Assembly (NCBI RefSeq): GCF_014205685.1
Contig: NZ_JACIIU010000010.1
Coordinates: 38,454 to 102,453, forward strand
Length of the DNA: 64,000 nt
From: Paenochrobactrum gallinarii
GTDB taxonomy: Bacteria > Pseudomonadota > Alphaproteobacteria > Rhizobiales > Rhizobiaceae
Direction: 5' to 3'
Below the pieces are notes generated by a model, which saw only the letters and a program-made list of their open reading frames with translations, had not been told where the DNA came from and did no database searches. Positions 53,170 through 62,423 of this stretch are shown here, in pieces. Position numbers and translations under genes: made by a program. The stretch's first letter is position 1, and each line of letters starts with the position of its first letter.

Positions 53170-55326
53170 ATGGACAACAACAACGATCTTTTTTCAAGTG
53201 TTGTGAGTAAAGCCCGTGAAAGGCAAACAGCGTCAAAAGCTGATAGTGAGGCGCTGACTGCTGCTGCGCCGGCTGTCAGTGCTGTGGCGCCTGCCCCTGC
53301 AACTGAAGACGCAACAGTAACGAAGCCGGTTTCCGCTGCACCAACAGCTCCCGCACCGGAAGAGCCGTTTAAGCGTGCAACACTTGCTGCTGATAATGGT
53401 GATTATAACGCCTCCGCCATCCGTGTTCTGGAAGGCTTGGAGCCGGTACGTCTGCGCCCGGGTATGTATATCGGCGGCACCGACGAAAAGGCGATGCACC
53501 ATCTCTTTGCAGAAGTCATCGACAACTCGATGGACGAAGCTGTTGCGGGACATGCCAATTTTATTGAAGTCAGCCTTGATGCGGACGGTTTCTTGTCGGT
53601 CAGCGATAATGGTCGCGGTATTCCGATCGATAATCACCCGCAGGTTCCGGGCAAATCCACGCTTGAAGTTATTATGACCAAGCTGCATGCCGGTGGTAAA
53701 TTCGACGGCAAGGCCTATGAAACATCCGGCGGTCTGCACGGCGTTGGTGTGTCGGTTGTGAATGCGCTTTCCGATGTGCTGGAAGTGGAAGTCGCGCGTA
53801 ATCGCCGTCTGTACCGCCAGTGCTTCTCGCGCGGTATTCCGCAGGGTGGACTGGAAGAACTCGGCGAAGTGCATAACCGCCGCGGCACACGTCTGCGTTT
53901 TCATCCTGATCCAGATATTTTCGGCAAAAATGCCAAATTTGACCCGACGCGCATTTATCGCATGGCGCGCTCAAAAGCCTATTTGTTCGGTGGCGTTGAA
54001 ATCCGCTGGAGCTGTGACCCGTCACTCCTCGACCCGAAACAGGATACACCTGAAAAGGCAGTTTTCCATTTCCCGGGCGGCTTGAAGGACTATCTCGCCA
54101 CCACTTTGGGCAAAGACTTTCAGGTCACGCGCGAAATTTTTGCCGGTAAAACCGAGGCGCAAGGCCGTCACGGCGCGATGGAATGGGCTGTTAGCTGGTA
54201 TGGCGGCGATGCGTTCGTCCATTCCTATTGTAACACGATCCCGACCGGCGATGGCGGCACGCATGAAGCAGGCTTGCGTATCGCGCTCACACGCGGCCTC
54301 AAAGCCTATGCGGAGCTGACCAACAATAAGCGCGCTTCTGTCATTACCACTGATGACGTAATGACCTCAGCTGCTGCTATGCTTTCGGTGTTTATTCGTG
54401 AGCCGGAATTTGTCGGTCAGACGAAAGATAAGCTTGCAACAGTTGAAGCACAGCGCATTGTTGAAAATGCCATTCGCGATCCGTTTGACCATTGGCTGGC
54501 GGCCTCCCCGCAAGAAGCTTCCAAGCTGCTGGATTGGGTGATTGAGCGCGCGGAAGAACGTCTGCGCCGTCGTCAGGAAAAAGAAGTCAATCGCAAGACG
54601 GCTGTGCGTAAGTTACGTCTGCCGGGCAAACTTGCCGACTGCTCACAAAATTCTGCCAACAATGCCGAACTCTTTATCGTTGAAGGTGATTCCGCGGGCG
54701 GCTCTGCCAAACAGGCGCGCAACCGTACCAATCAGGCGATTCTGCCACTGCGTGGTAAAATTTTGAACGTCGCCAGTGCCGGACGTGACAAGCTAACTGC
54801 AAACCAGCAGATTGCAGATATTATTCAAGCCCTTGGTTGTGGCACACGCTCCAAATACCGTGAAGAAGATTTGCGCTATGACCGTATCATCATCATGACG
54901 GATGCTGACGTGGATGGTGCTCACATTGCTTCGCTGCTGATTACTTTCTTCTATCAGGAAATGCCTGACCTCATCAGCAACGGTCACCTCTATCTGGCTG
55001 TTCCGCCGCTTTACCGTTTGAGCCAAGGCGGCAAAACGGCTTATGCGCGTGATGATGCACATAAAGATGAGTTGCTGCGTACGCATTTCAGTAACCGTGG
55101 CAAGGTTGAAATCGGTCGCTTTAAAGGCTTGGGCGAAATGCGCGCCGAGCAGTTGAAGGAGACGACAATGGATCCGGCCAAACGCACACTGTTGCGTGTC
55201 GAGATTGATCACAGTACAGAAGATGCTACCAAGGCAACGGTTGACGACCTGATGGGCACGAAGCCGGAAGCGCGCTTCCGCTTCATTCAGGAAAATGCCG
55301 AGTTTGCCGACAAGCTCGATATTTAA
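53170..55326 (+). CDS. parE: DNA topoisomerase IV subunit B
   Basis: ATPase subunit of the enzyme that decatenates daughter chromosomes. The 718-residue product has the GHKL ATPase domain (EVIDNSMDEAVAG about 116-128; DNGRGIPIDNHP; GGLHGVGVSVVNAL), the transducer, and the Toprim domain with ELFIVEGDSAGGSAKQARNR (about 500-519) and IIIMTDADVDGAHI. The residues DLFSSV at the start fit ParE rather than GyrB. Residues 15-75 are an Ala/Pro/Thr-rich extension without structure. A LexA-type box upstream suggests SOS control. Confidence 0.96.
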   Translation: MDNNNDLFSSVVSKARERQTASKADSEALTAAAPAVSAVAPAPATEDATVTKPVSAAPTAPAPEEPFKRATLAADNGDYNASAIRVLEGLEPVRLRPGMYIGGTDEKAMHHLFAEVIDNSMDEAVAGHANFIEVSLDADGFLSVSDNGRGIPIDNHPQVPGKSTLEVIMTKLHAGGKFDGKAYETSGGLHGVGVSVVNALSDVLEVEVARNRRLYRQCFSRGIPQGGLEELGEVHNRRGTRLRFHPDPDIFGKNAKFDPTRIYRMARSKAYLFGGVEIRWSCDPSLLDPKQDTPEKAVFHFPGGLKDYLATTLGKDFQVTREIFAGKTEAQGRHGAMEWAVSWYGGDAFVHSYCNTIPTGDGGTHEAGLRIALTRGLKAYAELTNNKRASVITTDDVMTSAAAMLSVFIREPEFVGQTKDKLATVEAQRIVENAIRDPFDHWLAASPQEASKLLDWVIERAEERLRRRQEKEVNRKTAVRKLRLPGKLADCSQNSANNAELFIVEGDSAGGSAKQARNRTNQAILPLRGKILNVASAGRDKLTANQQIADIIQALGCGTRSKYREEDLRYDRIIIMTDADVDGAHIASLLITFFYQEMPDLISNGHLYLAVPPLYRLSQGGKTAYARDDAHKDELLRTHFSNRGKVEIGRFKGLGEMRAEQLKETTMDPAKRTLLRVEIDHSTEDATKATVDDLMGTKPEARFRFIQENAEFADKLDI

Positions 55327-55347
55327 ACATTGATATAACAGTCATAA

Positions 55348-55381
55348 AAAAAGCCGGAGTACGATCGCACTCCGGCTTTTT
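55348..55381. terminator. Bidirectional terminator between parE and the ferredoxin gene
   Basis: A 13-base stem (55348-55360 with 55369-55381), core GCCGGAGT/ACTCCGGC, loop of 8, with A and T runs on the two sides. Confidence 0.93.
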
Positions 55382-55400
55382 ATTTATTCGATAAAATAAC

Positions 55401-55721
55401 TTAGCCCTGACGTTCAGGCAAACGCACGACAAGCCCGTTGATTTCATCACGAACTCTGATCTGGCAAGATAGACGGGAATTCGGCTGCACATCATAGGCA
55501 AAATCCAGCATATCCTCTTCCATTGCGTCCGGTTCGCCAACGATCTCAAGCCATGCATCATCCACATAAACGTGACATGTGGCGCAGGCGCATGCACCGC
55601 CGCAATCAGCATCAATCCCCGGAATACCATTGCGAATTGCCGCTTCCATAACGCTGGAGCCATTCGGGCTCTCCACCTCATAGGGCGTGCCTTCCGCAGT
55701 GATATAAGTAATCTTCGTCAT
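55401..55721 (-). CDS. [2Fe-2S] ferredoxin, adrenodoxin type
   Basis: A 106-residue electron carrier. Cluster cysteines follow the vertebrate-type spacing: [16 protein letters not shown] gives C-x5-C-x2-C (about 39-48), with the fourth in SRLSCQIRV (about residue 85). The acidic segment [13 protein letters not shown] is the usual partner-binding helix. ATG 55721 follows GAGGCAAGTA; an in-frame TTG at 55733 would add four residues. Such ferredoxins serve Fe-S assembly, heme A synthesis or P450s; no partner gene is adjacent. Confidence 0.94.
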   Translation of the reverse strand: MTKITYITAEGTPYEVESPNGSSVMEAAIRNGIPGIDADCGGACACATCHVYVDDAWLEIVGEPDAMEEDMLDFAYDVQPNSRLSCQIRVRDEINGLVVRLPERQG

Positions 55722-55834
55722 TACTTGCCTCAAACTTTTAAAATTATCCGGCCATTATCCGGTCAAACTGTCATCTTGCTTGACCAGATACGTATTATTA
55801 GCCCAAAGTTCAACCATACAGCGTCAAAGTGCCG

Positions 55835-56671
55835 TCAATTTACCCGTGCGACGATCAACTGTCCCGGCACTGGCTGGCCTTGTTCATGGCGCACCGTAAT
55901 ATTTTCGCACGCCAGACACTCAAAGCCATTGGCCTCCATCAGCTTTCGCAAATAGCTCTCGGCATGTGCAAAACGCTGATAAGCGCCAACCATGAAATCA
56001 CGCCCTTGAAAAACGTCCTGTGGCTGTGTTTCAGATGAAAAGGCGATCATGCCACCTTTATTGACGCGCGCTTTCAAGCCAGCAAAAAAATCCTCCAACG
56101 CGCCCATATAAGGCAACACATCGGTTGCAACGATCAAATCCCAGTTATCTGCGGTCGTCTTTTGCAAAAACAGCACGACTTCACTGACAAAAAGCTCGTC
56201 ATAATCACCTTTTTCATAAGCGATTTCGATCATGTTTTCCGACAAATCAACGCCGGTTTTATGATCGGCCATGTCGTCGAGCGCATCAGCTGAAAGGCCG
56301 GTGCCGCAACCCAAATCAAGCATTCGCGTGAAATTGCAGTTTTCGTCCAGCTCTAGCAATACTTCGCGCAATTGCAGCGGCACATCATAACCAAGCTGAT
56401 CGACCAGAATAGTGTCAAACATATCCGCATGCTGGTCAAACAATGTTGCAACATAAGCATCCGGTGCCTTTGGCGGCACTTCGCCCTTGCCCATACTGGC
56501 AAGACGCACAGCTGCGCCACCATGGTCGGACGGATCAATTTTAAGAACTTCTTGATAGGCCAGACTGGCCGCTTCAAAATCACCTGCTTTTTCAAGTCTT
56601 AAAGCGCGATCATAGGCTTCTTCCAGCGCTTCTTCATCAAAAGCAGCAGGGGTTTCATTGTTCGTTGTCAT
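55835..56671 (-). CDS. TPR-containing class I SAM-dependent methyltransferase
   Basis: A 278-residue protein. Residues 12-60 form a TPR-like pair (EEAYDRALRLEKAGDFEAASLAYQEVLKIDP in pieces), followed by a class I methyltransferase fold: motif I RMLDLGCGTGLSA (about 116-128), acidic TGVDLS (140-145), motif IV NWDLIVATDVLPYMG (about 176-190). The substrate is unknown. ATG 56671 follows AAGGAAAATTTTG; the preceding TTG is less likely. Confidence 0.85.
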   Translation of the reverse strand: MTTNNETPAAFDEEALEEAYDRALRLEKAGDFEAASLAYQEVLKIDPSDHGGAAVRLASMGKGEVPPKAPDAYVATLFDQHADMFDTILVDQLGYDVPLQLREVLLELDENCNFTRMLDLGCGTGLSADALDDMADHKTGVDLSENMIEIAYEKGDYDELFVSEVVLFLQKTTADNWDLIVATDVLPYMGALEDFFAGLKARVNKGGMIAFSSETQPQDVFQGRDFMVGAYQRFAHAESYLRKLMEANGFECLACENITVRHEQGQPVPGQLIVARVN

Positions 56672-56740
56672 CAAAATTTTCCTTTAAACGGATGATCCGC
56701 ACCCGCATAGTCGCGCATTTTTTTAAGCTCAGCTCAATCA

Positions 56741-57739
56741 TTATACAGCGTTTTTAGATTGCCAGTTCCACATATCCTGACACATTTCAGAAAGCGTTTT
56801 TTGCGCTGTCCAGTTCAATATTTCTTTGGCTCGTGTCGGGTCTGCATAATATTCAGCAATATCACCGGCTCTGCGTTCCGCAATCTCATAAGGGATTACC
56901 TGACCAGTCACCGTTTCAAAAGCTTTGATCACCTCAAAAACACTATAGCCGTGTCCTGCGCCAAGATTAAGTGCCAGACATTGCGGTTCATCCAGCTTTT
57001 TCAATGCCCGCACATGGCCTTTAGCCACATCTTCAACATGGATATAATCACGCACCCCCGTACCATCACGGGTCGGATAATCATTTCCCCAAATCATCAG
57101 TTTTTCACGTTTACCACTGGCAACCTGCGCAATCAGCGGCATCAGATTATTCGGCTCACCTTTCGGGTCTTCACCAATCAAACCACTTTCATGAGCGCCA
57201 ACCGGATTGAAATAACGCAAAATTGCAATTTGCCAGTTCTTATTACCGCGATGAATATCACGCAAAATATCTTCAACGACCAGTTTGCTGCGGCCATAAG
57301 TATTAGCAGGCGCCAGCCGGTGATCTTCATTAAAAGGTAACTGCTCCGGTTCACCATAAACGGTTGCCGATGAGCTAAAAACTATCTTTTTCACATCAAC
57401 CGAGCGCATTGCTTCAAGTAAGCGAATAGTGCCGACAACATTGCAATCATAATAATGCAATGGTTTTTCAGTCGATTCTGCAACTGATTTCAGTCCGGCA
57501 AAATGCATCACTGCATCACATTTATGGCGTCTTAATACCTGCTCCAAAAACGTACGGTCACGCACATCACCTGCTTCGCGAAACAATGTACGTCCGGTGA
57601 TTTCCTCCACGCGGCGCAACACCTCCGGATGGCTATTATCAAAATTATCAACCACCACCACATCATAACCAGCTTCTAACAGCTCGACACATGTGTGTGA
57701 TCCGATATAACCGGCACCACCGGTCACCATAACAGCCAT
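56741..57739 (-). CDS. galE: UDP-glucose 4-epimerase
   Basis: Interconverts UDP-glucose and UDP-galactose with bound NAD, supplying sugars for surface polysaccharides. The 332-residue product has the NAD loop VTGGAGYIGSHTCVEL (about 4-19), the catalytic Ser/Thr in FSSSATVYG, and the YxxxK motif in NTYGRSKLVVE. The C-terminal part has the GT(G)VRDYIHVEDVA segment. ATG 57739 starts the conserved core and follows GGAAAGGCG; the frame continues ten codons upstream. It may act with the exopolysaccharide genes at 8-11 kb. Confidence 0.95.
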   Translation of the reverse strand: MAVMVTGGAGYIGSHTCVELLEAGYDVVVVDNFDNSHPEVLRRVEEITGRTLFREAGDVRDRTFLEQVLRRHKCDAVMHFAGLKSVAESTEKPLHYYDCNVVGTIRLLEAMRSVDVKKIVFSSSATVYGEPEQLPFNEDHRLAPANTYGRSKLVVEDILRDIHRGNKNWQIAILRYFNPVGAHESGLIGEDPKGEPNNLMPLIAQVASGKREKLMIWGNDYPTRDGTGVRDYIHVEDVAKGHVRALKKLDEPQCLALNLGAGHGYSVFEVIKAFETVTGQVIPYEIAERRAGDIAEYYADPTRAKEILNWTAQKTLSEMCQDMWNWQSKNAV

Positions 57740-57913
57740 GATTTTCGCCTTTCCGGGGCTTTCCAGCACGCTTATGAACAGCGGCCTTCATGTTATATTG
57801 TTCTTTTTTATGAAATTAAAAGAACACGTCAAAAAACACATAAAGCCGTGCCCAACCATGATAGACATATTAAGAATCGAATAGCATCGCAACGGATAGA
57901 TTTGGAGTTTATT

Positions 57914-58738
57914 TTGCAACCTTCCGGCAAAATTGAACGGCTGCTTGAAATTATGGCGGCCTTACGCGATCCTGAAACCGGCTGTCCGTGGGATGTCGAA
58001 CAAAGTTTCGAAACCATTGCTCCTTATACGCTTGAGGAAGTCTATGAGGTACTGGATGCCATTGAGCGACAGGACAAAGATGATTTGCGTGAAGAGCTTG
58101 GCGATTTGCTGCTGCAAGTAGTGTTCCACGCACGCATTGCCGAAGAAGAAGGCTCGTTCAACTTTGCCGATGTGGTACAGGCTATCACTCATAAAATGAT
58201 CCGCCGTCATCCACATGTTTTTGGCGATGAGGAAGCGCGCAGTGCCGGTATGGCCAAGGGTGCGTGGGGACGCATCAAGCAGGAAGAAAAAGCCGAACGT
58301 GAGGCACGCCGCGCTAAAGCAGGACTACCGACATTGGATGAGAATGGCTATCTTGATGACATTCCGCGCGCCTTCCCTGCACTTTTGCGCGCTTTGAAGC
58401 TGCAATTGAAAGCCGCCAAGGTTGGCTTTGATTGGAGCGAGCCGGAACCTATACTGGCAAAAATTGAAGAAGAAATCGCAGAGCTGAAACAAGCAAAACT
58501 TTCTGCTGATCAAAACCATATCGAAGAAGAATATGGTGATTTGCTGTTTGCGATGGTCAATCTTGGCCGTCATATGAATATCGATCCGGAAATTGCACTG
58601 ATGCGCGCCAATGACAAATTTCTCAATCGTTTTCACTATATCGAGAAAAGCCTCAAACAAAACGGCTCATCACCGGAGCAATCCGATCTGGCAGAAATGG
58701 AAGCACTCTGGCAGCAAGCCAAGAAAACCGGTCTTTAA
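57914..58738 (+). CDS. mazG: Nucleoside triphosphate pyrophosphohydrolase MazG
   Basis: Hydrolyses NTPs to NMP and pyrophosphate, cleaning damaged nucleotides and affecting (p)ppGpp signalling. The 274-residue product has tandem MazG domains: the first with GCPWDVEQSFETIAPYTLEEVYEV and EELGDLLLQVVFH (EExxE/ExxD metal motif), the second with EEIAELK and EEEYGDLLFAMVNLGRH. I start at TTG 57914, which follows GGAG by six bases and fits the family start (xxPSxxIxRLxEIM); an in-frame GTG at 57848 adds 22 unlike residues. Confidence 0.93.
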   Translation: MQPSGKIERLLEIMAALRDPETGCPWDVEQSFETIAPYTLEEVYEVLDAIERQDKDDLREELGDLLLQVVFHARIAEEEGSFNFADVVQAITHKMIRRHPHVFGDEEARSAGMAKGAWGRIKQEEKAEREARRAKAGLPTLDENGYLDDIPRAFPALLRALKLQLKAAKVGFDWSEPEPILAKIEEEIAELKQAKLSADQNHIEEEYGDLLFAMVNLGRHMNIDPEIALMRANDKFLNRFHYIEKSLKQNGSSPEQSDLAEMEALWQQAKKTGL

Positions 58739-58760
58739 AAAATATCACATTCTGAAGAGC

Positions 58761-58774
58761 TTGATTCCGATCAA
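58761..58774. promoter_or_regulatory. Perfect FNR/FixK-type box upstream of uspA-family gene
   Basis: TTGAT-TCCG-ATCAA, an exact TTGAT-N4-ATCAA site, 55 bases before the start of the Usp gene. Universal stress genes are known members of FNR/ANR/FixK regulons, so the match fits its neighbour. Confidence 0.75.
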
Positions 58775-58828
58775 TGTCATGCCTGCGTAAAAAGCTTAAA
58801 GCATGAGTATCACATCAAAGGGGATTAA

Positions 58829-59272
58829 ATGTTTAAGCATATTTTAGTCGCAGCTGACGGCTCGGAAACCTCCAATAAAAGCATCAAATATGCGGTTGAA
58901 CTGGCAAAGCAGCACAAGTGCGAGCTGACGGTGCTCACAGTTACCATCCCCTATTCGCTCTCAAGCTTTTCTGTTGCATGGCAAAACGCACCACTTGATA
59001 GCGATGACTACGATAAAAGCATTGAAGAGGCTGCAACCCAGATTCTTGAGGAAGCACGCGAAATTGCTGCGGTTTCGGGTGTTGTCATGGCCACTCGTCA
59101 CATCTCGGAAGTCTCCGCTGCCACAGCAATTGTGGATACGGCAGACCAACTTGATTGTGATCTGATTATTATGGCCTCGCATGGCCGACGTGGCGTGGTC
59201 AGAAAACTGCTGGGCAGCCAGACCAATGAAGTTTTGCAAATGAGCCCGATTCCGGTTCTCGTTTATAAATAA
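58829..59272 (+). CDS. Universal stress protein, UspA family
   Basis: A 147-residue Usp-fold protein that begins FKHILVAADGSETSNKSIKYAVELA (in pieces) and has the ATP-binding pattern near its end: IMASHGRRGVVRKLLGSQTNEVLQMSPIPVLV (G2xG9xG(S/T) motif, about 113-144). So it is the ATP-binding subtype. It is expected to help survival under stress or low oxygen. The AAAGGGGATTAA ribosome site is good. A perfect FNR/FixK box lies 55 bases upstream, and a terminator follows. Confidence 0.95.
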   Translation: MFKHILVAADGSETSNKSIKYAVELAKQHKCELTVLTVTIPYSLSSFSVAWQNAPLDSDDYDKSIEEAATQILEEAREIAAVSGVVMATRHISEVSAATAIVDTADQLDCDLIIMASHGRRGVVRKLLGSQTNEVLQMSPIPVLVYK

Positions 59273-59333
59273 GCGTGAATTGGCCATTATTGCCGCAGTT
59301 TCAAATGCTTAAACCAACCGAAAAGGTAATTTG

Positions 59334-59355
59334 AAAAGGGAAAACTCCCTTTTTA
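59334..59355 (+). terminator. Terminator of the Usp gene
   Basis: AAAAGGGA (59334-59341) pairs with TCCCTTTT (59346-59353) around AAAC, with the T run continuing to 59355. Confidence 0.8.
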
Positions 59356-59536
59356 TGCCATTTTCCGACAATTTAAGTGCGTTCTGAATGATTAGCCTGT
59401 GGGCAATTAAAACTTTTGTCATATTGTGCAAAATACAGCATTGACGAATGCAATATATAACATTAAACAACCAAACATGTTCAGCAGCAATGCTAAACAG
59501 CTAAGGCCTTCAAATTGAAAGCCTCTTTTAAAATGC

Positions 59537-59613
59537 GCGGGTGTAGCTCAGTTGGTTAGAGTGCCGGCCTGTCACGCCGGAGGTCGCGGGTTCGAGCCCC
59601 GTCACTCGCGCCA
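59537..59613 (+). tRNA. tRNA-Asp (anticodon GTC)
   Basis: A 77-base cloverleaf: acceptor GCGGGTG/CACTCGC (one G-T), D-arm GCTC/GAGT, anticodon stem CCGGC/GCCGG with loop CTGTCAC (anticodon GTC), T-arm with GTTCGAGCC, and encoded CCA. It lies after the Usp gene; no integrase or repeat is seen beside it. Confidence 0.97.
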
Positions 59614-59778
59614 TTTTAAAAAAAGCAGTCGAGATTATCTCCTGCAACTCTTTAATTTTCCATTGCATAACATGATGTTCAGATACTTTATCTGATATAC
59701 AATCGCATTTAAATTTCGCGCAAAGTCAGCATGCAAGAATCATTGCTGCAATATTTTTTCCCTGATTCTACCCAATAA

Positions 59779-59804
59779 AAAAGCCACCCCTCAGGATGGC
59801 TTTT
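59779..59804 (-). terminator. Terminator of the Mla-type operon
   Basis: AAAAGCCA (59779-59786) pairs with TGGCTTTT (59797-59804), with a further CC/GG inside; the minus strand has a six-base T run after it. It lies 22 bases after the lipoprotein stop. Confidence 0.88.
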
Positions 59805-59826
59805 AAGAACACTTATACGCAATTGA

Positions 59827-60441
59827 TTACATTGCAGAAAATGTCCAGCTTACGATTTCCGTGGCGGTTTTCTCAAATGCCTGATCCAGCGCTTTGAGAT
59901 AAGAATTATTGCCACTGCCATGCACCGCAACCACATTGCGGAACACTCTGGTGGCACGGACATTGCCATTCTTATCATCCATCAGCTTTACAGCCAGCTC
60001 CACCACAGCCGTTTGCGGCGATGTGGAGGCGTGGATGCCAAACTCACGAACATCAGTAAGCACCTGATAATTGATGGCCAGACCATCCCCAGGACGCCCT
60101 ACGCCACCCAGCAGGCCAGTGTTTTCATAGCTCTGCACTAATCGTGACTGGATGATATTCGGCAGACGATCACCCCATTGCGCACCGCTCAGATAAGCGA
60201 TGGAACCGGATGCCGGATTGATCACAATATTCTCGCTGTCGAGCGCTTTTAGAGCGGTCGGGGCAGCCACCAGCAACTGAACAGATTTACGGCTTTTAGC
60301 CGTTACTGCCGGACGCGGCGCACTCAGACTATAGGTATCAAGCGGTGTTGTTGTGCCACAAGAGGCCAACAAACCGCCAAGCCCCACAACCATCAGACCA
60401 AGTTTTGCACCACGCAGGAGCTTGACATCAAACATACTCAT
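59827..60441 (-). CDS. ABC-type transport auxiliary lipoprotein (PqiC/DUF330-like)
   Basis: A 204-residue lipoprotein, last gene of the Mla-type operon. Its signal peptide ends in the lipobox LLASC (cysteine at about 28), followed by GTTTPLDTYSLSAPRP, the usual start of the LptE/PqiC-like auxiliary domain. It probably anchors in a membrane facing the periplasm and helps the MCE protein pass lipids. The start ATG overlaps the MCE gene stop (ATGA), so the two are coupled. It replaces MlaC in this operon type. Confidence 0.88.
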   Translation of the reverse strand: MSMFDVKLLRGAKLGLMVVGLGGLLASCGTTTPLDTYSLSAPRPAVTAKSRKSVQLLVAAPTALKALDSENIVINPASGSIAYLSGAQWGDRLPNIIQSRLVQSYENTGLLGGVGRPGDGLAINYQVLTDVREFGIHASTSPQTAVVELAVKLMDDKNGNVRATRVFRNVVAVHGSGNNSYLKALDQAFEKTATEIVSWTFSAM

Positions 60442-61433
60442 CGACGTGATCTCCCGTCATATTGCGGCACATTACCCTGACCGCCAAAAATAATACGCTG
60501 CGGATTTTTCTCAAGATCCGTAATAGCCTGCTCAATGCGCTGGATTGAGCGGCGGCTTTCATTGACAGCCGACTGCACATCACGCAGCCCCTGCCCTGAG
60601 AAGCGCTGTAAATTATCGGTAATCGGCGCCATACGTGTGTTCAGGCTATCCGAGGTTTTACGAATAGATTCAAGTGTTGCATTAAGCTGCGCCACGACAC
60701 CGTTTTTATCGTCCGGCGACAACATATTGTCAGCCTTTTTCATAATGTCTTCAACACGCACGGATGCATTATTCAGACGCGCCATCATTTCACGCGCATC
60801 TTTGATCATCAGCTGAATGTCTTCGGCATTAGAACCAAGCTTTTCAACGATGTCGGAATTTTTAGCCAGCGCATCGGTGAAGGTACGGGTATTTTTGACC
60901 GTATCAGTCAGCGGCTCACGCACATCCCGAATAAAGCCTTCCAAAGCACCAATGGCACTATTGGCACGGGCGAAAATATCCTGCGCCGTAGCAAGCAAGT
61001 TATTGACGATCGACGGATCGGCATTAATACGTGCGACATAGCCACCTTCATTGGCGGTGGTCAGCAAATTCGGCTCATCCAGACGTCCGCCTTTAAGCTC
61101 GACATAGGCCTGACCAGTCAGCCCCTGAAAGCCAAGCGTTGCAACGGTTGATCGGGTGATCGGCGTGGTGGAGTTTACCTGTGTCAGCACAATCACCATG
61201 TCCGGATTGGTTTCATCCAGATGGAGACGGCGCACATCGCCCACCTTAATCCCGTTGAACAGAACCTGACTGCCTTGCGCCAAGCCTGTCACCGAACCCG
61301 GTATGCGGATTTCCAGCGGCAGTGAATCACGCGATTCACCATAGCGCGCAATCCAATACACAAAGCCGAAAGCAATAAGACTGACGACCAGGGTAAAAAC
61401 ACCCACCAGAACGTAATTGGCTTTCGTTTCCAT
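60438..61433 (-). CDS. MCE-domain lipid transport protein (MlaD-like)
   Basis: Periplasmic substrate-binding ring protein of an Mla-type transporter. The 331-residue product has an N-terminal membrane anchor (VLVGVFTLVVSLIAFGFVYWI, in two parts, about 8-28) and the MCE domain (about 38-118; TGLAQGSQVLFNGIKVGDV and LGFQGLTGQAYVELKGG), then a long helical C-terminal region (about 150-310) with repeated Asp/Asn/Arg-rich heptads. It is longer than E. coli MlaD because of this helix, as in Rhizobiales. AGGG precedes the ATG; the ATPase gene ends three bases upstream. Confidence 0.92.
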   Translation of the reverse strand: METKANYVLVGVFTLVVSLIAFGFVYWIARYGESRDSLPLEIRIPGSVTGLAQGSQVLFNGIKVGDVRRLHLDETNPDMVIVLTQVNSTTPITRSTVATLGFQGLTGQAYVELKGGRLDEPNLLTTANEGGYVARINADPSIVNNLLATAQDIFARANSAIGALEGFIRDVREPLTDTVKNTRTFTDALAKNSDIVEKLGSNAEDIQLMIKDAREMMARLNNASVRVEDIMKKADNMLSPDDKNGVVAQLNATLESIRKTSDSLNTRMAPITDNLQRFSGQGLRDVQSAVNESRRSIQRIEQAITDLEKNPQRIIFGGQGNVPQYDGRSRR

Positions 61434-61436
61434 ATT

Positions 61437-62294
61437 TTACCCTGCCTGCGAGCGGAAAGTGCCGGGCTTACGCCGGCTCGGCGCGGAAAGATCAATCTGC
61501 CGCGCCCGCTTGCCACGAAAATAAGATTTAACCCACGGATCATCAAACTCCAGCATTTCTTCCATGCTGCCGCTGACGAGAATTTTCTTATTGCCCAATA
61601 CCGCAATCCGGTCACAAATTGCAAACAGACTATCAAGGTCATGCGTGACCATATAAACAGTCAGCCCCATTGTATCGCGTAAATTGGCAATCAAATCATC
61701 AAATTCTGCCGCGCCAATCGGATCAAGTCCGGAGGTCGGCTCATCAAGAAACACCACATCCGGATCAAGCGCCAAAGAGCGCGCCAATGCTGCACGTTTG
61801 ATCATGCCCCCTGAAAGCTCGGACGGAAATTTCTCCGCCGTATCCGGCTTCAAACCGACAAGCTCGATCTTAACGCGCGCCAGCTCGTCCATAAGCTTTG
61901 GCGACAAATCCAGATATTCACGCATTGGCACCTGAATATTTTCCAAAACATTCAGCGCAGAAAACAGCGCACCATGCTGGAATAATACCCCCATACGCAT
62001 ATCAACGGCCATTTTGGAGCGTTCATTCAAGCCATCAAGGCTTTGCCCGAACACTTCAATTTTACCGGTTTTCTTAGGTGTCAGCCCTAAGATCGCACGC
62101 ATCAACACCGACTTACCCGAACCTGATGGTCCGATAAAGCCCAGCACTTCGCCTGGATAAATATCCAGATCGAGCTTATCCAGCACGGTGTTTTTGCCAA
62201 AAGCCACAGTGACGTCACGCACAGAAATAATAGGATTGCGCTCTTTACCGCTCAAAGAATATGCTTTCTGTTCATCGTGATCGTGCTGCTCCAT
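61437..62294 (-). CDS. ABC transporter ATPase of the Mla type (MlaF-like)
   Basis: A 285-residue ATPase for the lipid transporter. Walker A is GPSGSGKSV (about 54-62), the signature is LSGGMIKRAALARSLAL (about 159-175), and Walker B is VVFLDEPTSGLDPI (about 179-192); H-loop MVTHD follows. The Ser-Gly-Gly-Met signature is the MlaF/Mkl form. The first 20 residues are polar and variable. It is cotranscribed with the MCE gene; 129 bases separate it from the permease gene upstream. Confidence 0.94.
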   Translation of the reverse strand: MEQHDHDEQKAYSLSGKERNPIISVRDVTVAFGKNTVLDKLDLDIYPGEVLGFIGPSGSGKSVLMRAILGLTPKKTGKIEVFGQSLDGLNERSKMAVDMRMGVLFQHGALFSALNVLENIQVPMREYLDLSPKLMDELARVKIELVGLKPDTAEKFPSELSGGMIKRAALARSLALDPDVVFLDEPTSGLDPIGAAEFDDLIANLRDTMGLTVYMVTHDLDSLFAICDRIAVLGNKKILVSGSMEEMLEFDDPWVKSYFRGKRARQIDLSAPSRRKPGTFRSQAG

Positions 62295-62423
62295 AAAATA
62301 TCTTTATCTCAAGCTTCCCATTTTTACGAATATCGAGAACAATAAAAAATCATTATTCCCAAACACTGTGGCAGTTAAGCCATGTAAATTACAGTTTTAA
62401 CGCTGTTTTATTCAGATATCACC

